The position numbers and the translations under genes were made by a program. Below, piece by piece: positions 1 through 9,136 of a stretch of DNA of 45,795 nt. The stretch covers positions 1 to 45,795 of the forward strand of contig JAGYMU010000008.1 in NCBI GenBank assembly GCA_018399995.1, written 5' to 3'. Each line of letters starts with the position of its first letter. Within the stretch, counting starts at the first letter, position 1. Source of the DNA: Halanaerobiales bacterium (lineage in GTDB: Bacteria; Bacillota; Halanaerobiia; Halanaerobiales; M55B127). Under the pieces are notes generated by a model, which searched no databases, was not told the origin of the DNA, and worked only from the letters and a program-made list of their open reading frames with translations.

Positions 1-227
1 TTCAGAGCTCTTAAAGTATAGTATTTTACATATTTGATATTAATGGGTTTCCTATTACATCAACATTTTCTAAAAAAATATATTAAACTCTAAAATGATA
101 CTTTTTGTGCAGGTTTCAAATTGGAAAATTATTTAAAGCCTTATATGTTGGGCTTTATTATCTAGAAATAGTAATTTATCAATGTTTTTTGTACAAAAAG
201 AAAATTGTAAACTTTAGGAGCTCTGAA
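1..227. repeat. MITE-like inverted-repeat element (possibly cut by window edge)
   Basis: The first ten bases, TTCAGAGCTC, are the exact reverse complement of GAGCTCTGAA at 218-227. The match continues inward (TTCAGAGCTCTTAAAGTATAG against TTCAGAGCTCCTAAAGTTTAC, 18 of 21). The enclosed ~185 bp is non-coding, with a small AAAGCC/GGCTTT stem near 135-156 and a 14-bp palindrome TTTTTGTACAAAAA at 186-199. Terminal repeats around a short AT-rich non-coding core fit a miniature inverted-repeat element, but the outer boundary and any target duplication are out of view. The repeat could also be a large regulatory hairpin ahead of galE. Confidence 0.4.
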
Positions 228-283
228 ATTAATTAATATCAATATGTAAATTACAGACAACTTTGGATGGGAGAGTTTAATTA

Positions 284-1264
284 ATGAGTATATTAGTTAC
301 CGGAGGAGCCGGTTATATCGGAAGCCATGTGGTAAAAACACTTCTTAATAAATTTGATGTTATCACCCTTGATAATTTAAATAAGGGCTATGAAAAAGCT
401 GTTTTAGGTGGTAGATTAATCAAAGGTGATCTCGGTGATAAAAAGCTCTTAAAGAAAATTTTTGAAAATAATAATATTGAAGCAGTTATCCACCTTGCGG
501 CAGATAGTCTGGTGGGAGAATCGATGAAAAATCCCGCCAAGTATTATCATAATAATCTGGATAAAAGCATTAAATTACTGGAGATGATGGTAGAGTATAA
601 TATTAAAAATATTGTATTTTCATCTACAGCAGCCGTCTATGGTGAACCTCAAAAGATACCTATAACAGAAGAGCATCCAATTTGTCCCAGTAATCCATAT
701 GGAGAAAGTAAGTATTTTTTTGAGAAAGTCATGGAGCGCTATGATAAAATATTTGATCTTAAATATATTTCCTTGAGATATTTTAATGCAGCCGGGGCAG
801 ATCCGGCCGGAGAAATTGGTGAGGATCATAAACCGGAAACACATCTAATCCCTCTGATCTTAGATGTTGCTTTAAATAAAAGGGAGAAGATCTTTATTTT
901 TGGCACTGATTACAGCACAAGAGATGGAACATGTGTAAGGGATTATATACATGTTAATGATCTTGCAACTGCTCATCTTCTTGCCCTCAGGGCACTTATG
1001 CAGGGCAAAGAGAGCAGCATCTATAATCTGGGGAACGGCCAGGGTTATACAGTAAGGGAAGTTATTGAAACTGTTAGAAGAGTTACAAATAGAAATATTA
1101 TTGCTGAAAAGGCAAAAAGAAGACCAGGTGATCCAGCTCGGTTGATTGCCAGTTCGCAAAAGATAAAAGAAGAGTTGAACTGGTCGGCCAATTTACCTGA
1201 TCTTGATACGATAATAGAAACAGCCTGGCATTGGCATAAAAAAGGCGGTTTTGATAAAAAATGA
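284..1264 (+). CDS. galE: UDP-glucose 4-epimerase
   Basis: Cytosolic NAD-dependent epimerase of the extended SDR family that interconverts UDP-glucose and UDP-galactose (Leloir pathway and surface polysaccharide precursors). The 326-aa length is normal for GalE. The Rossmann motif TGGAGYIGSH sits at residues 6-15, the catalytic SST at 113-115, and the Y-x3-K pair in YGESK at Tyr139/Lys143. RYFNAAGAD and the late GDPARLIAS segment are typical of GalE rather than dTDP-glucose dehydratase. The ATG follows GGATGGGAG by about 11 nt. It stands alone: a MITE-like repeat lies upstream and a hairpin downstream. Other UDP-sugar epimerase specificities (for example UDP-GlcNAc) cannot be excluded. Confidence 0.93.
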   Translation: MSILVTGGAGYIGSHVVKTLLNKFDVITLDNLNKGYEKAVLGGRLIKGDLGDKKLLKKIFENNNIEAVIHLAADSLVGESMKNPAKYYHNNLDKSIKLLEMMVEYNIKNIVFSSTAAVYGEPQKIPITEEHPICPSNPYGESKYFFEKVMERYDKIFDLKYISLRYFNAAGADPAGEIGEDHKPETHLIPLILDVALNKREKIFIFGTDYSTRDGTCVRDYIHVNDLATAHLLALRALMQGKESSIYNLGNGQGYTVREVIETVRRVTNRNIIAEKAKRRPGDPARLIASSQKIKEELNWSANLPDLDTIIETAWHWHKKGGFDKK

Positions 1265-1633
1265 TCAATGAATAGGAGATAATAATAAGAATATTGCAAC
1301 AGGGCATAAAAGAGGTCAAAGGTTAATCTTTGATCTCTTTAAAAATATAATCAGAGAATATATGTAAGATAGATAAAATGTGTATTATAAGTCTTAATAT
1401 AATCGGATAATACGGTAATTTAAATTAATAGCATTAAAACTATTTAAATATATTTAGGTTGAGAGTAATTTATTTTTAATAGGGCTGTTTAGTAAAAATT
1501 GCTAATATGTTGCTATTTAAGGTAATATATTATAAAATTATTAAGTAAAGAAACCTAATGCAATACTATTATTTTTTATAACTTATTAATGAATACTTAT
1601 AGTTCAATAAAGAGAATGAAAAGGAGGATAGAT
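1265..1633. other. Intergenic gap galE-punA
   Basis: This is a 369-bp AT-rich gap. It holds the hairpin listed at 1309-1340 and then about 290 bp with no convincing ORF or RNA gene. A weak promoter-like pair (TTGCTA at 1510, TATAAA at 1531, only 15 bp apart) is the best candidate for transcription of the salvage operon and is not reliable. AAGGAGG at 1620-1626 is the ribosome-binding site that sets the punA start at 1634. Confidence 0.5.
1309..1340 (+). terminator. Hairpin after galE
   Basis: AAAGAGGTCAAAG (1309-1321) pairs with CTTTGATCTCTTT (1328-1340) over 13 bp with one G-T wobble and a 6-nt loop. The 3' flank is A-rich rather than a clean T-run, so termination strength is uncertain. The position, about 45 bp after the galE stop, fits a terminator. 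Confidence 0.6.
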
Positions 1634-2446
1634 ATGATTCATAAAATAAATGAGGCGGCTAAATACATCAAATCTGAAATAAAAAGCGGGGCAGAAACAG
1701 CCCTCATTTTGGGTTCGGGTTTAGGGGTTTTGGCCGAAGAAATGGAAGATAAAAAGATTATTAAATATAAAGAAATTCCAAATTTTCCGGTTTCCACAGT
1801 ACAGGGCCATCTTGGTCAATTTGTTTTTGGCAGTTTAAATAACAAACAGATTATGGCTATGCAGGGGCGTTTCCATTATTATGAGGGTTACAGTATGGAT
1901 GAAATTGTACTACCGATTCGAATTATGCATAAATTGGGTATTAAAAATTTAATCATAACTAATGCTGCAGGTGGCATCAATATTAATTATAATCCAGGTA
2001 ATTTTATGATCATCCAGGATCATATAAATCTGATGGGTGATAATCCATTAAGAGGTAAAAATTTAGAGGAATTTGGTCCCCGGTTTCCCGATATGTCTGA
2101 GATATATAATAAAGAATTAAGAGAGTTGACATATAAAATAGCAGTCCAAAATGAGATCAAAGTAGTCAAAGGAGTCTATGTAGGGTTGATGGGTCCCAGT
2201 TATGAAACACCAGCCGAAATTAGATATCTAAGAAAAGCTGGAGCTGATGCAGTCGGAATGTCAACCGTACCTGAGGCGATCACTGCTAATCACATGGGAT
2301 TTAATATATTAGGGATCTCCTGTATTACAAATATGGCAGCCGGTGTATTACCTCAACCTTTAGATCATAAAGAGGTAATGAAGATAGCTGAAGAGGTCAA
2401 ATTAGAATTTTCTACTTTTATTAAAGCGATTTTAAAAGAAGTTTAG
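1634..2446 (+). CDS. punA: Purine nucleoside phosphorylase
   Basis: Cytosolic enzyme that cleaves purine (deoxy)nucleosides with phosphate to give free base and (deoxy)ribose-1-phosphate. It belongs to the trimeric PNP/MTAP family. Motifs seen are ILGSGLG, VQGHLG, QGRFHYYEGY, TNAAGG, GPSYETPAEIR and GMSTVPEAI. The TN in SCITNMAAG corresponds to the Asn of inosine/guanosine-specific enzymes. The ORF track starts at 1589, but AAGGAGG at 1620-1626 is 7 nt before the ATG at 1634, giving 270 aa beginning MIHKINEAA, the usual PNP length. The pyrimidine phosphorylase starts 16 nt after the stop, so the two are almost certainly co-transcribed. MTA phosphorylase is a less likely reading. Confidence 0.93.
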   Translation: MIHKINEAAKYIKSEIKSGAETALILGSGLGVLAEEMEDKKIIKYKEIPNFPVSTVQGHLGQFVFGSLNNKQIMAMQGRFHYYEGYSMDEIVLPIRIMHKLGIKNLIITNAAGGININYNPGNFMIIQDHINLMGDNPLRGKNLEEFGPRFPDMSEIYNKELRELTYKIAVQNEIKVVKGVYVGLMGPSYETPAEIRYLRKAGADAVGMSTVPEAITANHMGFNILGISCITNMAAGVLPQPLDHKEVMKIAEEVKLEFSTFIKAILKEV

Positions 2447-2462
2447 GCCAGGAGGTCGAAAA

Positions 2463-3770
2463 ATGAGGGCATATGATTTGATCTTAAAGAAACGAGATAA
2501 TAATGAGCTAAATAAAAAAGAAATAGATTTTTTGATCAAAGGCTTTACACAGGGAGAAATACCAGATTATCAGATATCTGCTCTGGCAATGGCAATCTAT
2601 TTTAATGGTATGAATGAACGTGAAATAGCTGATTTAACGATGGCGATGGCAGAGTCTGGTGATCAGATTGACCTTTCAAAAGTCGAAGGTATTATAGTAG
2701 ATAAACACAGTACAGGTGGTGTAGGAGATACTACTTCTTTAGTATTAATTCCCCTAGTTGCTGCGGCAGGTGTACCTGTTGCCAAGATGTCAGGTAGGGG
2801 TCTAGGTCATACTGGTGGAACTATAGATAAACTGGAGTCAATACCTAATTTTAAGACGAATTTGAGTAGGGATACTTTTATCAATAATATAAATGAGATC
2901 AATGCAGCAATTGCCGGTCAAAGCGGGAATTTAACACCTGCTGATAAAAAACTCTATTCTTTACGAGATGTTACAGCTACTGTTGACTCAATTCCACTAA
3001 TTGCGAGCAGTATAATGAGTAAAAAGATTGCCGGTGGTGCAGATGGAATAGTACTTGATGTAAAACTTGGCTCAGGGGCATTTATGAAAGATATTAAAGA
3101 GGCAGAAAAGTTAGCTGAGATTATGGTTAATATAGGAGAGAAACTCAACAAAAAAACAATTGCTGTATTAACTGATATGGAACAGCCTTTGGGCAAGGCA
3201 GTTGGAAATAATCTGGAAGTAATTGAAGCTGTAAATACCCTTAAAGATCAGGGACCTCTAGATTTGCGAGAAATCTGCTTAACTTTAGGGGCGAATATGC
3301 TCTTGATTGCTGAAAAGGTTGATAGTTTTAAAAAAGGCTATGAACTCTTAGAAGATAAATTAAAGGGTGGAGAGGCTTTTGATAAATTCAAAGAACTTGT
3401 TGAGAAACAGGGTGGAGATTTAAGATATATAGAAAATACTGATAAATTTAAAAAATCCCAAAATCGATGGGAACTAAAAGCGGATAAAAATGGTTTTCTT
3501 GTTCAATTAAAAGCAATCAACATTGGTCTGGCTGCAATGTTGGTTGGGGCCGGAAGGGCAACAAAGTCAGATGAAATTCTTAATGAAGTAGGGGTAATTC
3601 TTCACAAAAAGTACGGTAATAGGATTGCAAAAGGTGATAAAATTGCAACCCTACATTATAATAAAAATGATGATAATTTTGCAGAGGCGGTTCAGAAATT
3701 AAAAGATTCCTATCTAATTGAAAATAAGGTTATAAAGCCCAGGGATTTAATTTACAAAATAATTAAATAG
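2463..3770 (+). CDS. pdp: Pyrimidine-nucleoside phosphorylase
   Basis: Phosphorolyses uridine, deoxyuridine and thymidine to base plus pentose-1-phosphate. It is a nucleoside phosphorylase/phosphoribosyltransferase-fold homodimer in the cytosol. The phosphate-binding KHSTGGVGDTTS is at residues 81-92 and the family signature SGRGLGHTGGTIDKLESIPNF at 110-130. The 435-aa length is typical of Pdp/DeoA. The C-terminal alpha/beta domain includes GRATKSDEI. The Bacillus-type sequence and low-GC context favour Pdp over thymidine-specific DeoA, but specificity is inferred. AGGAGGTCG precedes the ATG. It sits between the purine phosphorylase and nicotinate phosphoribosyltransferase genes in a salvage operon. 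Confidence 0.93.
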   Translation: MRAYDLILKKRDNNELNKKEIDFLIKGFTQGEIPDYQISALAMAIYFNGMNEREIADLTMAMAESGDQIDLSKVEGIIVDKHSTGGVGDTTSLVLIPLVAAAGVPVAKMSGRGLGHTGGTIDKLESIPNFKTNLSRDTFINNINEINAAIAGQSGNLTPADKKLYSLRDVTATVDSIPLIASSIMSKKIAGGADGIVLDVKLGSGAFMKDIKEAEKLAEIMVNIGEKLNKKTIAVLTDMEQPLGKAVGNNLEVIEAVNTLKDQGPLDLREICLTLGANMLLIAEKVDSFKKGYELLEDKLKGGEAFDKFKELVEKQGGDLRYIENTDKFKKSQNRWELKADKNGFLVQLKAINIGLAAMLVGAGRATKSDEILNEVGVILHKKYGNRIAKGDKIATLHYNKNDDNFAEAVQKLKDSYLIENKVIKPRDLIYKIIK

Positions 3771-3799
3771 ATTGGCAGATAAAATAAGGGGTGGATGAA

Positions 3800-5119
3800 A
3801 TGAGTATGTTTGATGGGGAAAGACTTTCTATAGAGACCTTTCAGATTGATAAAAAAAGGATGCAGCAGGGCTGGTATTCAGATGTTTATTTCAGGAATGT
3901 CAGCAGGATATTAAAGAAACTTTCTGAAGAGGGCTATAGATTCAAAAAAGAAGATATAGGAAATTTAGAGGTAGAGATGCAGATTTTTCCCCGCAGAGAA
4001 CCATTTTGTATTTTAGGAGGCGTAGATGAGGCTTTAGCCTTACTGAAAGCAGCTACAGGCTATGAAAATAATAGAGGTGAGTTTGTAGAAACATATGATG
4101 AGTTGGAAGTCTTAGCCTGTCAGGACGGGCAAAGAGGCTATTATACTGGAGATCCTTGCAGGGTAGACCCGATAATAAAAGTTAGAGGCAGATATAGAGA
4201 TTTTGCCCATCTAGAAACAGCTATCATTGGTTCCTTAACCGAAGCCTCCCGTATTGCAACCAATGTTTATCGAGTAATGGAGGCTGCCCGGGGCAAAGAT
4301 GTTCTGTTTTTTCCTGCTCGCTTTGCTCACTATAAGCTGCAGGCTTTGCATGGATATGCATATTCATTGGGGGTTAATGCCTATAACCAGGATTATGAGG
4401 AAAATACGAACCGTTACGTCTCCACAGATGAACAGGGAGCTTGGTGGGGAGGCAAAGGCGGGGGAACGATAAGCCATTCATATATTGCCTCATTTTTGGG
4501 TGATACTACAGAGGCCATGCTTCAATTTTCCCGACTGATGCCCACAGATGTTAATAGGATTGCCCTGGTTGATTTTGATAATGACTGTGTTACAACCAGT
4601 CTTGAAGTACTTAAAGCTATGTTTGATAGATATATTAAATTTAAAAAGGCGGGTCAAAAAGAGCAGGCACAGAAATATAAACTATTTGGAGTTAGGCCTG
4701 ATAATTCTTCTAGCCTTAGAGATAAAAGTATTGAGCCTCTTGGTGAAAAAAAATTAGATAATGGGGTAAATGCCAGGCTCGTTTTCAAATTGAGAAAAGA
4801 GATGGATAAAGCCTATCAAAAATGGGATTTAAAACAAAATGAAATAAAAGAAGCAGAAAAGTTCTGCCGGGATGTAAAGATAATTGCCACAGGTGGATTT
4901 AAACCTAAAAAGATCAATGAGTTTGAAAAGTCACAGGTTCCGGTTGATATCTATGGTGTGGGAAGCTGGCTTTTATCTAATAGCTCTGTGGAGGGCACTA
5001 AAAATGATTTTACAGCAGATGTAGTCAGGGTTAAAAAAGATGGTGAGTGGATCGAGATGGCCAAAGCCGGACGCAAGGCCTGTGATAATGAATGTCTAAA
5101 AAAAGTAACCCAATACTAA
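3800..5119 (+). CDS. pncB: Nicotinate phosphoribosyltransferase
   Basis: Joins nicotinate to PRPP, usually with ATP hydrolysis, to form nicotinate mononucleotide in NAD salvage. The sequence carries the type II PRTase-fold elements of the family: the early YFRN segment, GGTISHSYI (about 221-229) holding the histidine that is phosphorylated in NAPRTases, the Asp-rich VDFDND strand, and IIATGGF near the C-terminus. The track start is GTG 3791, but GGGGTGG reads as the ribosome-binding site for the ATG at 3800 (MSMFDGE), giving 439 aa. It follows pdp by under 30 nt. C-terminal cysteines (CDNECL) are present, but I do not assign a metal site. Confidence 0.88.
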   Translation: MSMFDGERLSIETFQIDKKRMQQGWYSDVYFRNVSRILKKLSEEGYRFKKEDIGNLEVEMQIFPRREPFCILGGVDEALALLKAATGYENNRGEFVETYDELEVLACQDGQRGYYTGDPCRVDPIIKVRGRYRDFAHLETAIIGSLTEASRIATNVYRVMEAARGKDVLFFPARFAHYKLQALHGYAYSLGVNAYNQDYEENTNRYVSTDEQGAWWGGKGGGTISHSYIASFLGDTTEAMLQFSRLMPTDVNRIALVDFDNDCVTTSLEVLKAMFDRYIKFKKAGQKEQAQKYKLFGVRPDNSSSLRDKSIEPLGEKKLDNGVNARLVFKLRKEMDKAYQKWDLKQNEIKEAEKFCRDVKIIATGGFKPKKINEFEKSQVPVDIYGVGSWLLSNSSVEGTKNDFTADVVRVKKDGEWIEMAKAGRKACDNECLKKVTQY

Positions 5120-5137
5120 GATAATGGGGTTGATTTC

Positions 5138-7747
5138 ATGGATTTAATTATATCACATGAAAATACTGATATTGATGGCCTGGCAGGAATGATAGCTGCT
5201 CTTAAACTCTATACTGAGGCCCGTGTTGTTATTTCTGAAAACCTAAGCAATTTAGCACAGAGGTTTTTAGCTATATATAAAGATGAGTTTGAACTATACA
5301 GATATGATGAAATAGATTATGAAAAAATAGATAGATTGATTATTGTTGATACCCATGAATTTGATAGATTGGGACCATTAAAAGATCTTATAAAATGGGA
5401 TGAGGTTGAAACGATTGTTTATGACCATCATCCTCATCAAAAACTGGACTGGATCGATATAGATCTTTCCGAAGATATAGGTTCAGCCACTTCAATTTTA
5501 GTAAACAGAATAAAACGTGAGAATATTAAATTAAACCGAACAGAGGCAACTCTTTTTGCGCTGGGAATTTCTGCTGATACAGGTAACTTTATGCATTTAA
5601 ATACAGAATCCGAGGATTTAATTGCCTTTGCTTACCTTCTGGATATGGGGGCTAATAAAAAGGTTATCAACGAATACTTACTTGAGACCCTTGATAAAAA
5701 GCAGAAGAAGGTTTTTGAACTGCTGATTAAAAACCGCAGAGAGATTAAAATCAAGGATAATAAGATAACTTATTTTGTTTTAAAATATCCCCACTATGTG
5801 TCAGGTTTAAACAATGTGGTAGAAAAGATAAAACTGCTTTATCAATTATCAGTCGTGTTCATCTTAGTTGAGATGGAAGGCAAGGTTATCATCATCGGCA
5901 GGAGTAGTAATGAAAATGTTGATTTAGAGGAGATATTTTCAGCCCTGGGTGGGGGTGGACATCCAGGAGCAGGTTCTGTTTCTTTAAAAACAGATCTTGA
6001 GATAGCTAAAAATAGATTAAAAACTACAATTAGAGATAAGATAAAAGGTTCAATCAAAGTTAAAGAAGTAATGCAAGAACCGGTAAAATTGAGTCAGGAC
6101 TTAAAAATTATTAAAGCAAAAGATCTGATGGAAAAAAAAGATATTACCGGTGTACTGATTGTTGATCAAAAAGACAGGGTTAAGGGGATTTTTACTACTC
6201 GTGATTTGAGGAGAATAAGTGATAAAGAAAAATTAAACAGGGTACCTCTTAAGGGATATATGACTAAAAAGCTGATCTTTATCAAACCTGATGATACAAT
6301 TCAAAGAGCCCAAAAGAAGATGGTAAAACATGATATAGGCAGATTACCTGTAAAAAATGAAGTCGGCAAGGTGATCGGCATTATTACTAGACGGATCATC
6401 TTAAATCAATATTATGAACAAAAAACCGCCAGTCAAAACCAAAACAGATATGTAAGTTCATTAGTTAAAATAAGCCCGGAAAAGATAGAAATGGAAGATA
6501 AACTTTCTGAATTGTCCCCAAAAAACCAAAAATTGTTTCAAAAGATAGGTAAGATTGCTCAAAAAATCGAGAGTCGCGTATTTATGGTGGGGGGCATGGT
6601 CAGGGATTTACTATTAGATCGAGAAAGTAAGGATTTTGATTTTGTTGTAGAAGGTAATATCGAAGATCTGATCAGAGAGATAGCTGGTAATTATGGGGTT
6701 GATTACAATTATAATCCAAAATTCAAGACCGGTAATATGATTATTGGTGATAATTACGAGTTAGACTTTGCTGTGGCCAGAAATGAGCTTTATACCCATC
6801 CTGGAGCCCTACCTAAAGTGAAGAAAGCAGATATCTTTGATGACCTTCTTAGAAGGGATTTTACCATAAACGCTCTGGCTATTGCTTTACATCCGGGGGA
6901 ATATGGATATTTATATGATTTTTTCAAGGCCCGAATTGACATTCAAAATAAAATTTTGAAAGCTTTACACCGGTTCAGTTTTTTAGATGATCCCACCCGA
7001 ATTATTAGGGGGATTAGGTTGGCTATTCAGCTTGATTTAAATGTAGAAGAGGAGACGATGGCATTAATGCAGGAAACTATACGTTTAAGCCGTTTCTCTG
7101 ATGTCAGTTTCCCCCGTGTCTATAAAGAACTGAGGCTATTATTTGATAATAAGCCCGATGAAAAGTTTATCAGGCTTTTAAAAAAATTACCTTTTTTAAG
7201 GCTGCTTTATGATAATTATCAGGTACCCGATAATCTAAAGTGTAAGTGGGAGAGAGCTGAAAAGCACCTTGCATATTTTACTAACAATAATTATAATGTA
7301 GAAAAATGGGTAATATATTTTTCATTTTTATTTAAAGATATACCAGATTCAATTGTGGAAGGCTGGGCACTCAATCAGTGGGTAAAAGAAATCATTTTCT
7401 TTGACCCCTTAAAATATGATATTACAGATATAATTGATAGTTCTAGCCATGTTGATTTATACAACTGTTTAAAAGAATTATCAACTGAAAAACTCGTATT
7501 GTTAATGATTGAATATGATGATGAAAAGCTAAATGAGAAGATATTTTTTTACTTAGAAGAAATTTCAGATTTAAAAACAAAAGTAAATGGCAATGATTTG
7601 ATTGATATTGGTTATCAGGAAGGACCAATAATCAGTTATGCTTTAAAACTAATTAAAAGAAAAGTATTAAAAGGCAAACTTAAGACAAAAAAGGATCAGT
7701 TAGATTATGCCAGAAAGATAAAAAAGAAACTGGAAGGGAAGAACTAA
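5138..7747 (+). CDS. Fused DHH phosphoesterase-CBS-CBS-tRNA nucleotidyltransferase
   Basis: This 869-aa multidomain protein opens with a DHH-type phosphoesterase module: DIDG at 11-14, DTH at 71-73, DHH at 96-98, and the DHHA1 motif GGGGHPGAGS at 271-280. Two CBS domains follow (about 306-362 and 370-425). The C-terminal half is a class II tRNA nucleotidyltransferase/poly(A) polymerase with GGMVRD at 485-490, the metal-binding DFD at 499-501, and RRDFTINALA. The catalytic residues of both enzyme modules look intact. Such fusions are known in thermophilic and anaerobic bacteria and are annotated as A-adding or CCA-adding enzymes; sequence alone does not decide which. The CBS pair suggests adenylate sensing. 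It starts 18 nt after pncB and ends 3 nt before the M50 gene. Confidence 0.88.
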   Translation: MDLIISHENTDIDGLAGMIAALKLYTEARVVISENLSNLAQRFLAIYKDEFELYRYDEIDYEKIDRLIIVDTHEFDRLGPLKDLIKWDEVETIVYDHHPHQKLDWIDIDLSEDIGSATSILVNRIKRENIKLNRTEATLFALGISADTGNFMHLNTESEDLIAFAYLLDMGANKKVINEYLLETLDKKQKKVFELLIKNRREIKIKDNKITYFVLKYPHYVSGLNNVVEKIKLLYQLSVVFILVEMEGKVIIIGRSSNENVDLEEIFSALGGGGHPGAGSVSLKTDLEIAKNRLKTTIRDKIKGSIKVKEVMQEPVKLSQDLKIIKAKDLMEKKDITGVLIVDQKDRVKGIFTTRDLRRISDKEKLNRVPLKGYMTKKLIFIKPDDTIQRAQKKMVKHDIGRLPVKNEVGKVIGIITRRIILNQYYEQKTASQNQNRYVSSLVKISPEKIEMEDKLSELSPKNQKLFQKIGKIAQKIESRVFMVGGMVRDLLLDRESKDFDFVVEGNIEDLIREIAGNYGVDYNYNPKFKTGNMIIGDNYELDFAVARNELYTHPGALPKVKKADIFDDLLRRDFTINALAIALHPGEYGYLYDFFKARIDIQNKILKALHRFSFLDDPTRIIRGIRLAIQLDLNVEEETMALMQETIRLSRFSDVSFPRVYKELRLLFDNKPDEKFIRLLKKLPFLRLLYDNYQVPDNLKCKWERAEKHLAYFTNNNYNVEKWVIYFSFLFKDIPDSIVEGWALNQWVKEIIFFDPLKYDITDIIDSSSHVDLYNCLKELSTEKLVLLMIEYDDEKLNEKIFFYLEEISDLKTKVNGNDLIDIGYQEGPIISYALKLIKRKVLKGKLKTKKDQLDYARKIKKKLEGKN

Positions 7748-7750
7748 AAT

Positions 7751-8392
7751 ATGTCAACAGTAATGGAATTAATACTTGTCATACCAATCTTATTAATATC
7801 ATTATCTATTCACGAATACTCACATGGCTATGTCTCATATTTATTGGGAGATCCCACTCCCAAACAAAATGGAAGATTGACTTTAAATCCGATTGCACAT
7901 CTTGATTTGATGGGCAGTTTGGTTTTGTTGATTACAAGAAGAATAGGTTGGGCTAAACCAGTACCGATCAATCCCCGCTATTATCAAAATCCGCGCCGGG
8001 GTTTGATGTTGGTAGGAGTGGCGGGACCTGCTTCTAATCTCATTATGGCCGTAATATTTTCTTTAGTTTTTAAGGCTGTGATGTTTACTGTAGACGCTGG
8101 TTCACTGAATGCGGTAAACTTACAAATTAGTGATCTTCAATATGTAACTTTAAACTTTCTATATCTGGCAATTATCGTCAACTTAAGTCTGGGGTTTTTC
8201 AACCTGTTACCCATACCACCACTGGATGGATCTAATATTTTAAGAGGTGTTCTCCCCAGAAATTTGGATAAATATTTAAATAAACTGCAGGGACCAATTG
8301 GCATGGTTATCTTGTTAGTATTGGCCTATACTGGTCTTTTATGGCAGATGATCAGTCCTTTTGTTAACCTATTTTTGGGAATACTAATTTAA
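7751..8392 (+). CDS. Site-2 protease family (M50) membrane metalloprotease
   Basis: A 213-aa polytopic membrane protein of the compact M50 family often placed before scpA in Firmicutes. The zinc-binding HExxH is HEYSH at residues 21-25, inside the first membrane segment, and the third ligand is in NLLPIPPLDG (151-160, Asp159). NPIAHLDLMG and GWAKPVPINP are characteristic family blocks. About five hydrophobic segments are visible and there is no PDZ domain, unlike RseP or SpoIVFB. It probably cleaves within or near the membrane; the substrate is unknown. The ribosome-binding site GAAGGGAAG lies inside the end of the preceding gene, so translation is likely coupled. Confidence 0.88.
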   Translation: MSTVMELILVIPILLISLSIHEYSHGYVSYLLGDPTPKQNGRLTLNPIAHLDLMGSLVLLITRRIGWAKPVPINPRYYQNPRRGLMLVGVAGPASNLIMAVIFSLVFKAVMFTVDAGSLNAVNLQISDLQYVTLNFLYLAIIVNLSLGFFNLLPIPPLDGSNILRGVLPRNLDKYLNKLQGPIGMVILLVLAYTGLLWQMISPFVNLFLGILI

Positions 8393-8409
8393 AGAATCAG
8401 GTGGATAAT

Positions 8410-9123
8410 ATGGAATATGAGGTTGAATTAGATGAGTTTCAGGGGCCCCTGGAATTACTTTACCAGCTGGTCAAAAAAAATAAAATAGAGATTAATAAGA
8501 TATCTTTAGCTAAGATTACTGGTCAGTACCTTGATTATATCGATCAGCATATTGTTGATTTAGGATATATAAGTGAATTTTTGGTTATTGCAGCTGAATT
8601 GATTGAGATTAAAGCAAGTTACCTTTTACCCAAAGTGGATAAAAAAGATGAAAAAAAAGAAGATGAAAGTCTAGTAGAAAGGTTAAGAAAATACCAGCTC
8701 TATAAAGAACTTTCCTTCGTTTTAGCTGATAACTATGAAGTAAGAAGAGATATCTTCACAAACAATCCCGAATTAGAAAAGTTACGTAATTTTGAAGAAG
8801 AAGTGGTCATTTTAGTGGATTTAAAAGATCTCAAGCAGATTTATTTGAAGGCCCTTTATTCTGATAATGATCTTGAAGATGAAGATATAAGAGAGGTAGA
8901 ACATATAATAGTTGAAAAGATAAAAGTAGAAAAAAAGATAAATGATATTTTAGAAATTTTAGCTAAAGATAATAAAGTTAAATTCTATAGATTAATAGAA
9001 GATAAGAGTAATTTGATGGAGATTGTTGTAACATTTTTAAGTATATTAGAGCTGATGAAATTAAATAAGGTTCAGGTGCGGCAGGATAAGCATTTTTCTC
9101 CTATTAAAGTTTCCTTAGCTTAA
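8410..9123 (+). CDS. scpA: Segregation and condensation protein A
   Basis: Kleisin subunit that bridges the Smc heads and binds ScpB in the bacterial condensin complex. The N-terminal YEVELDEFQGPLELLYQLVKK block and SEFLVIAAELIEIKASYLLP are diagnostic of ScpA, and a winged-helix C-terminus (about 170-237) would bind the Smc head. The track start is GTG 8401, but AGGTGG at 8399-8404 serves as the ribosome-binding site for the ATG at 8410 (MEYEVELDE), giving 237 aa. scpB follows 13 nt after the stop and smc is about 1.7 kb downstream, so all three condensin genes lie close together. Confidence 0.93.
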   Translation: MEYEVELDEFQGPLELLYQLVKKNKIEINKISLAKITGQYLDYIDQHIVDLGYISEFLVIAAELIEIKASYLLPKVDKKDEKKEDESLVERLRKYQLYKELSFVLADNYEVRRDIFTNNPELEKLRNFEEEVVILVDLKDLKQIYLKALYSDNDLEDEDIREVEHIIVEKIKVEKKINDILEILAKDNKVKFYRLIEDKSNLMEIVVTFLSILELMKLNKVQVRQDKHFSPIKVSLA

Positions 9124-9136
9124 AGCAGGTGATAGA

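Noticed and set aside
135-156. AAAGCC/GGCTTT stem as a terminator of an upstream gene
   Set aside because: Only six base pairs and no T-run after it; it lies inside the inverted-repeat element and is better left unassigned.
620-1319. Minus-strand ORFs across galE (74, 95, 84 and 73 aa)
   Set aside because: They lie antisense to a well-supported galE, have no ribosome-binding sites, and their protein sequence looks like reverse-frame translation.
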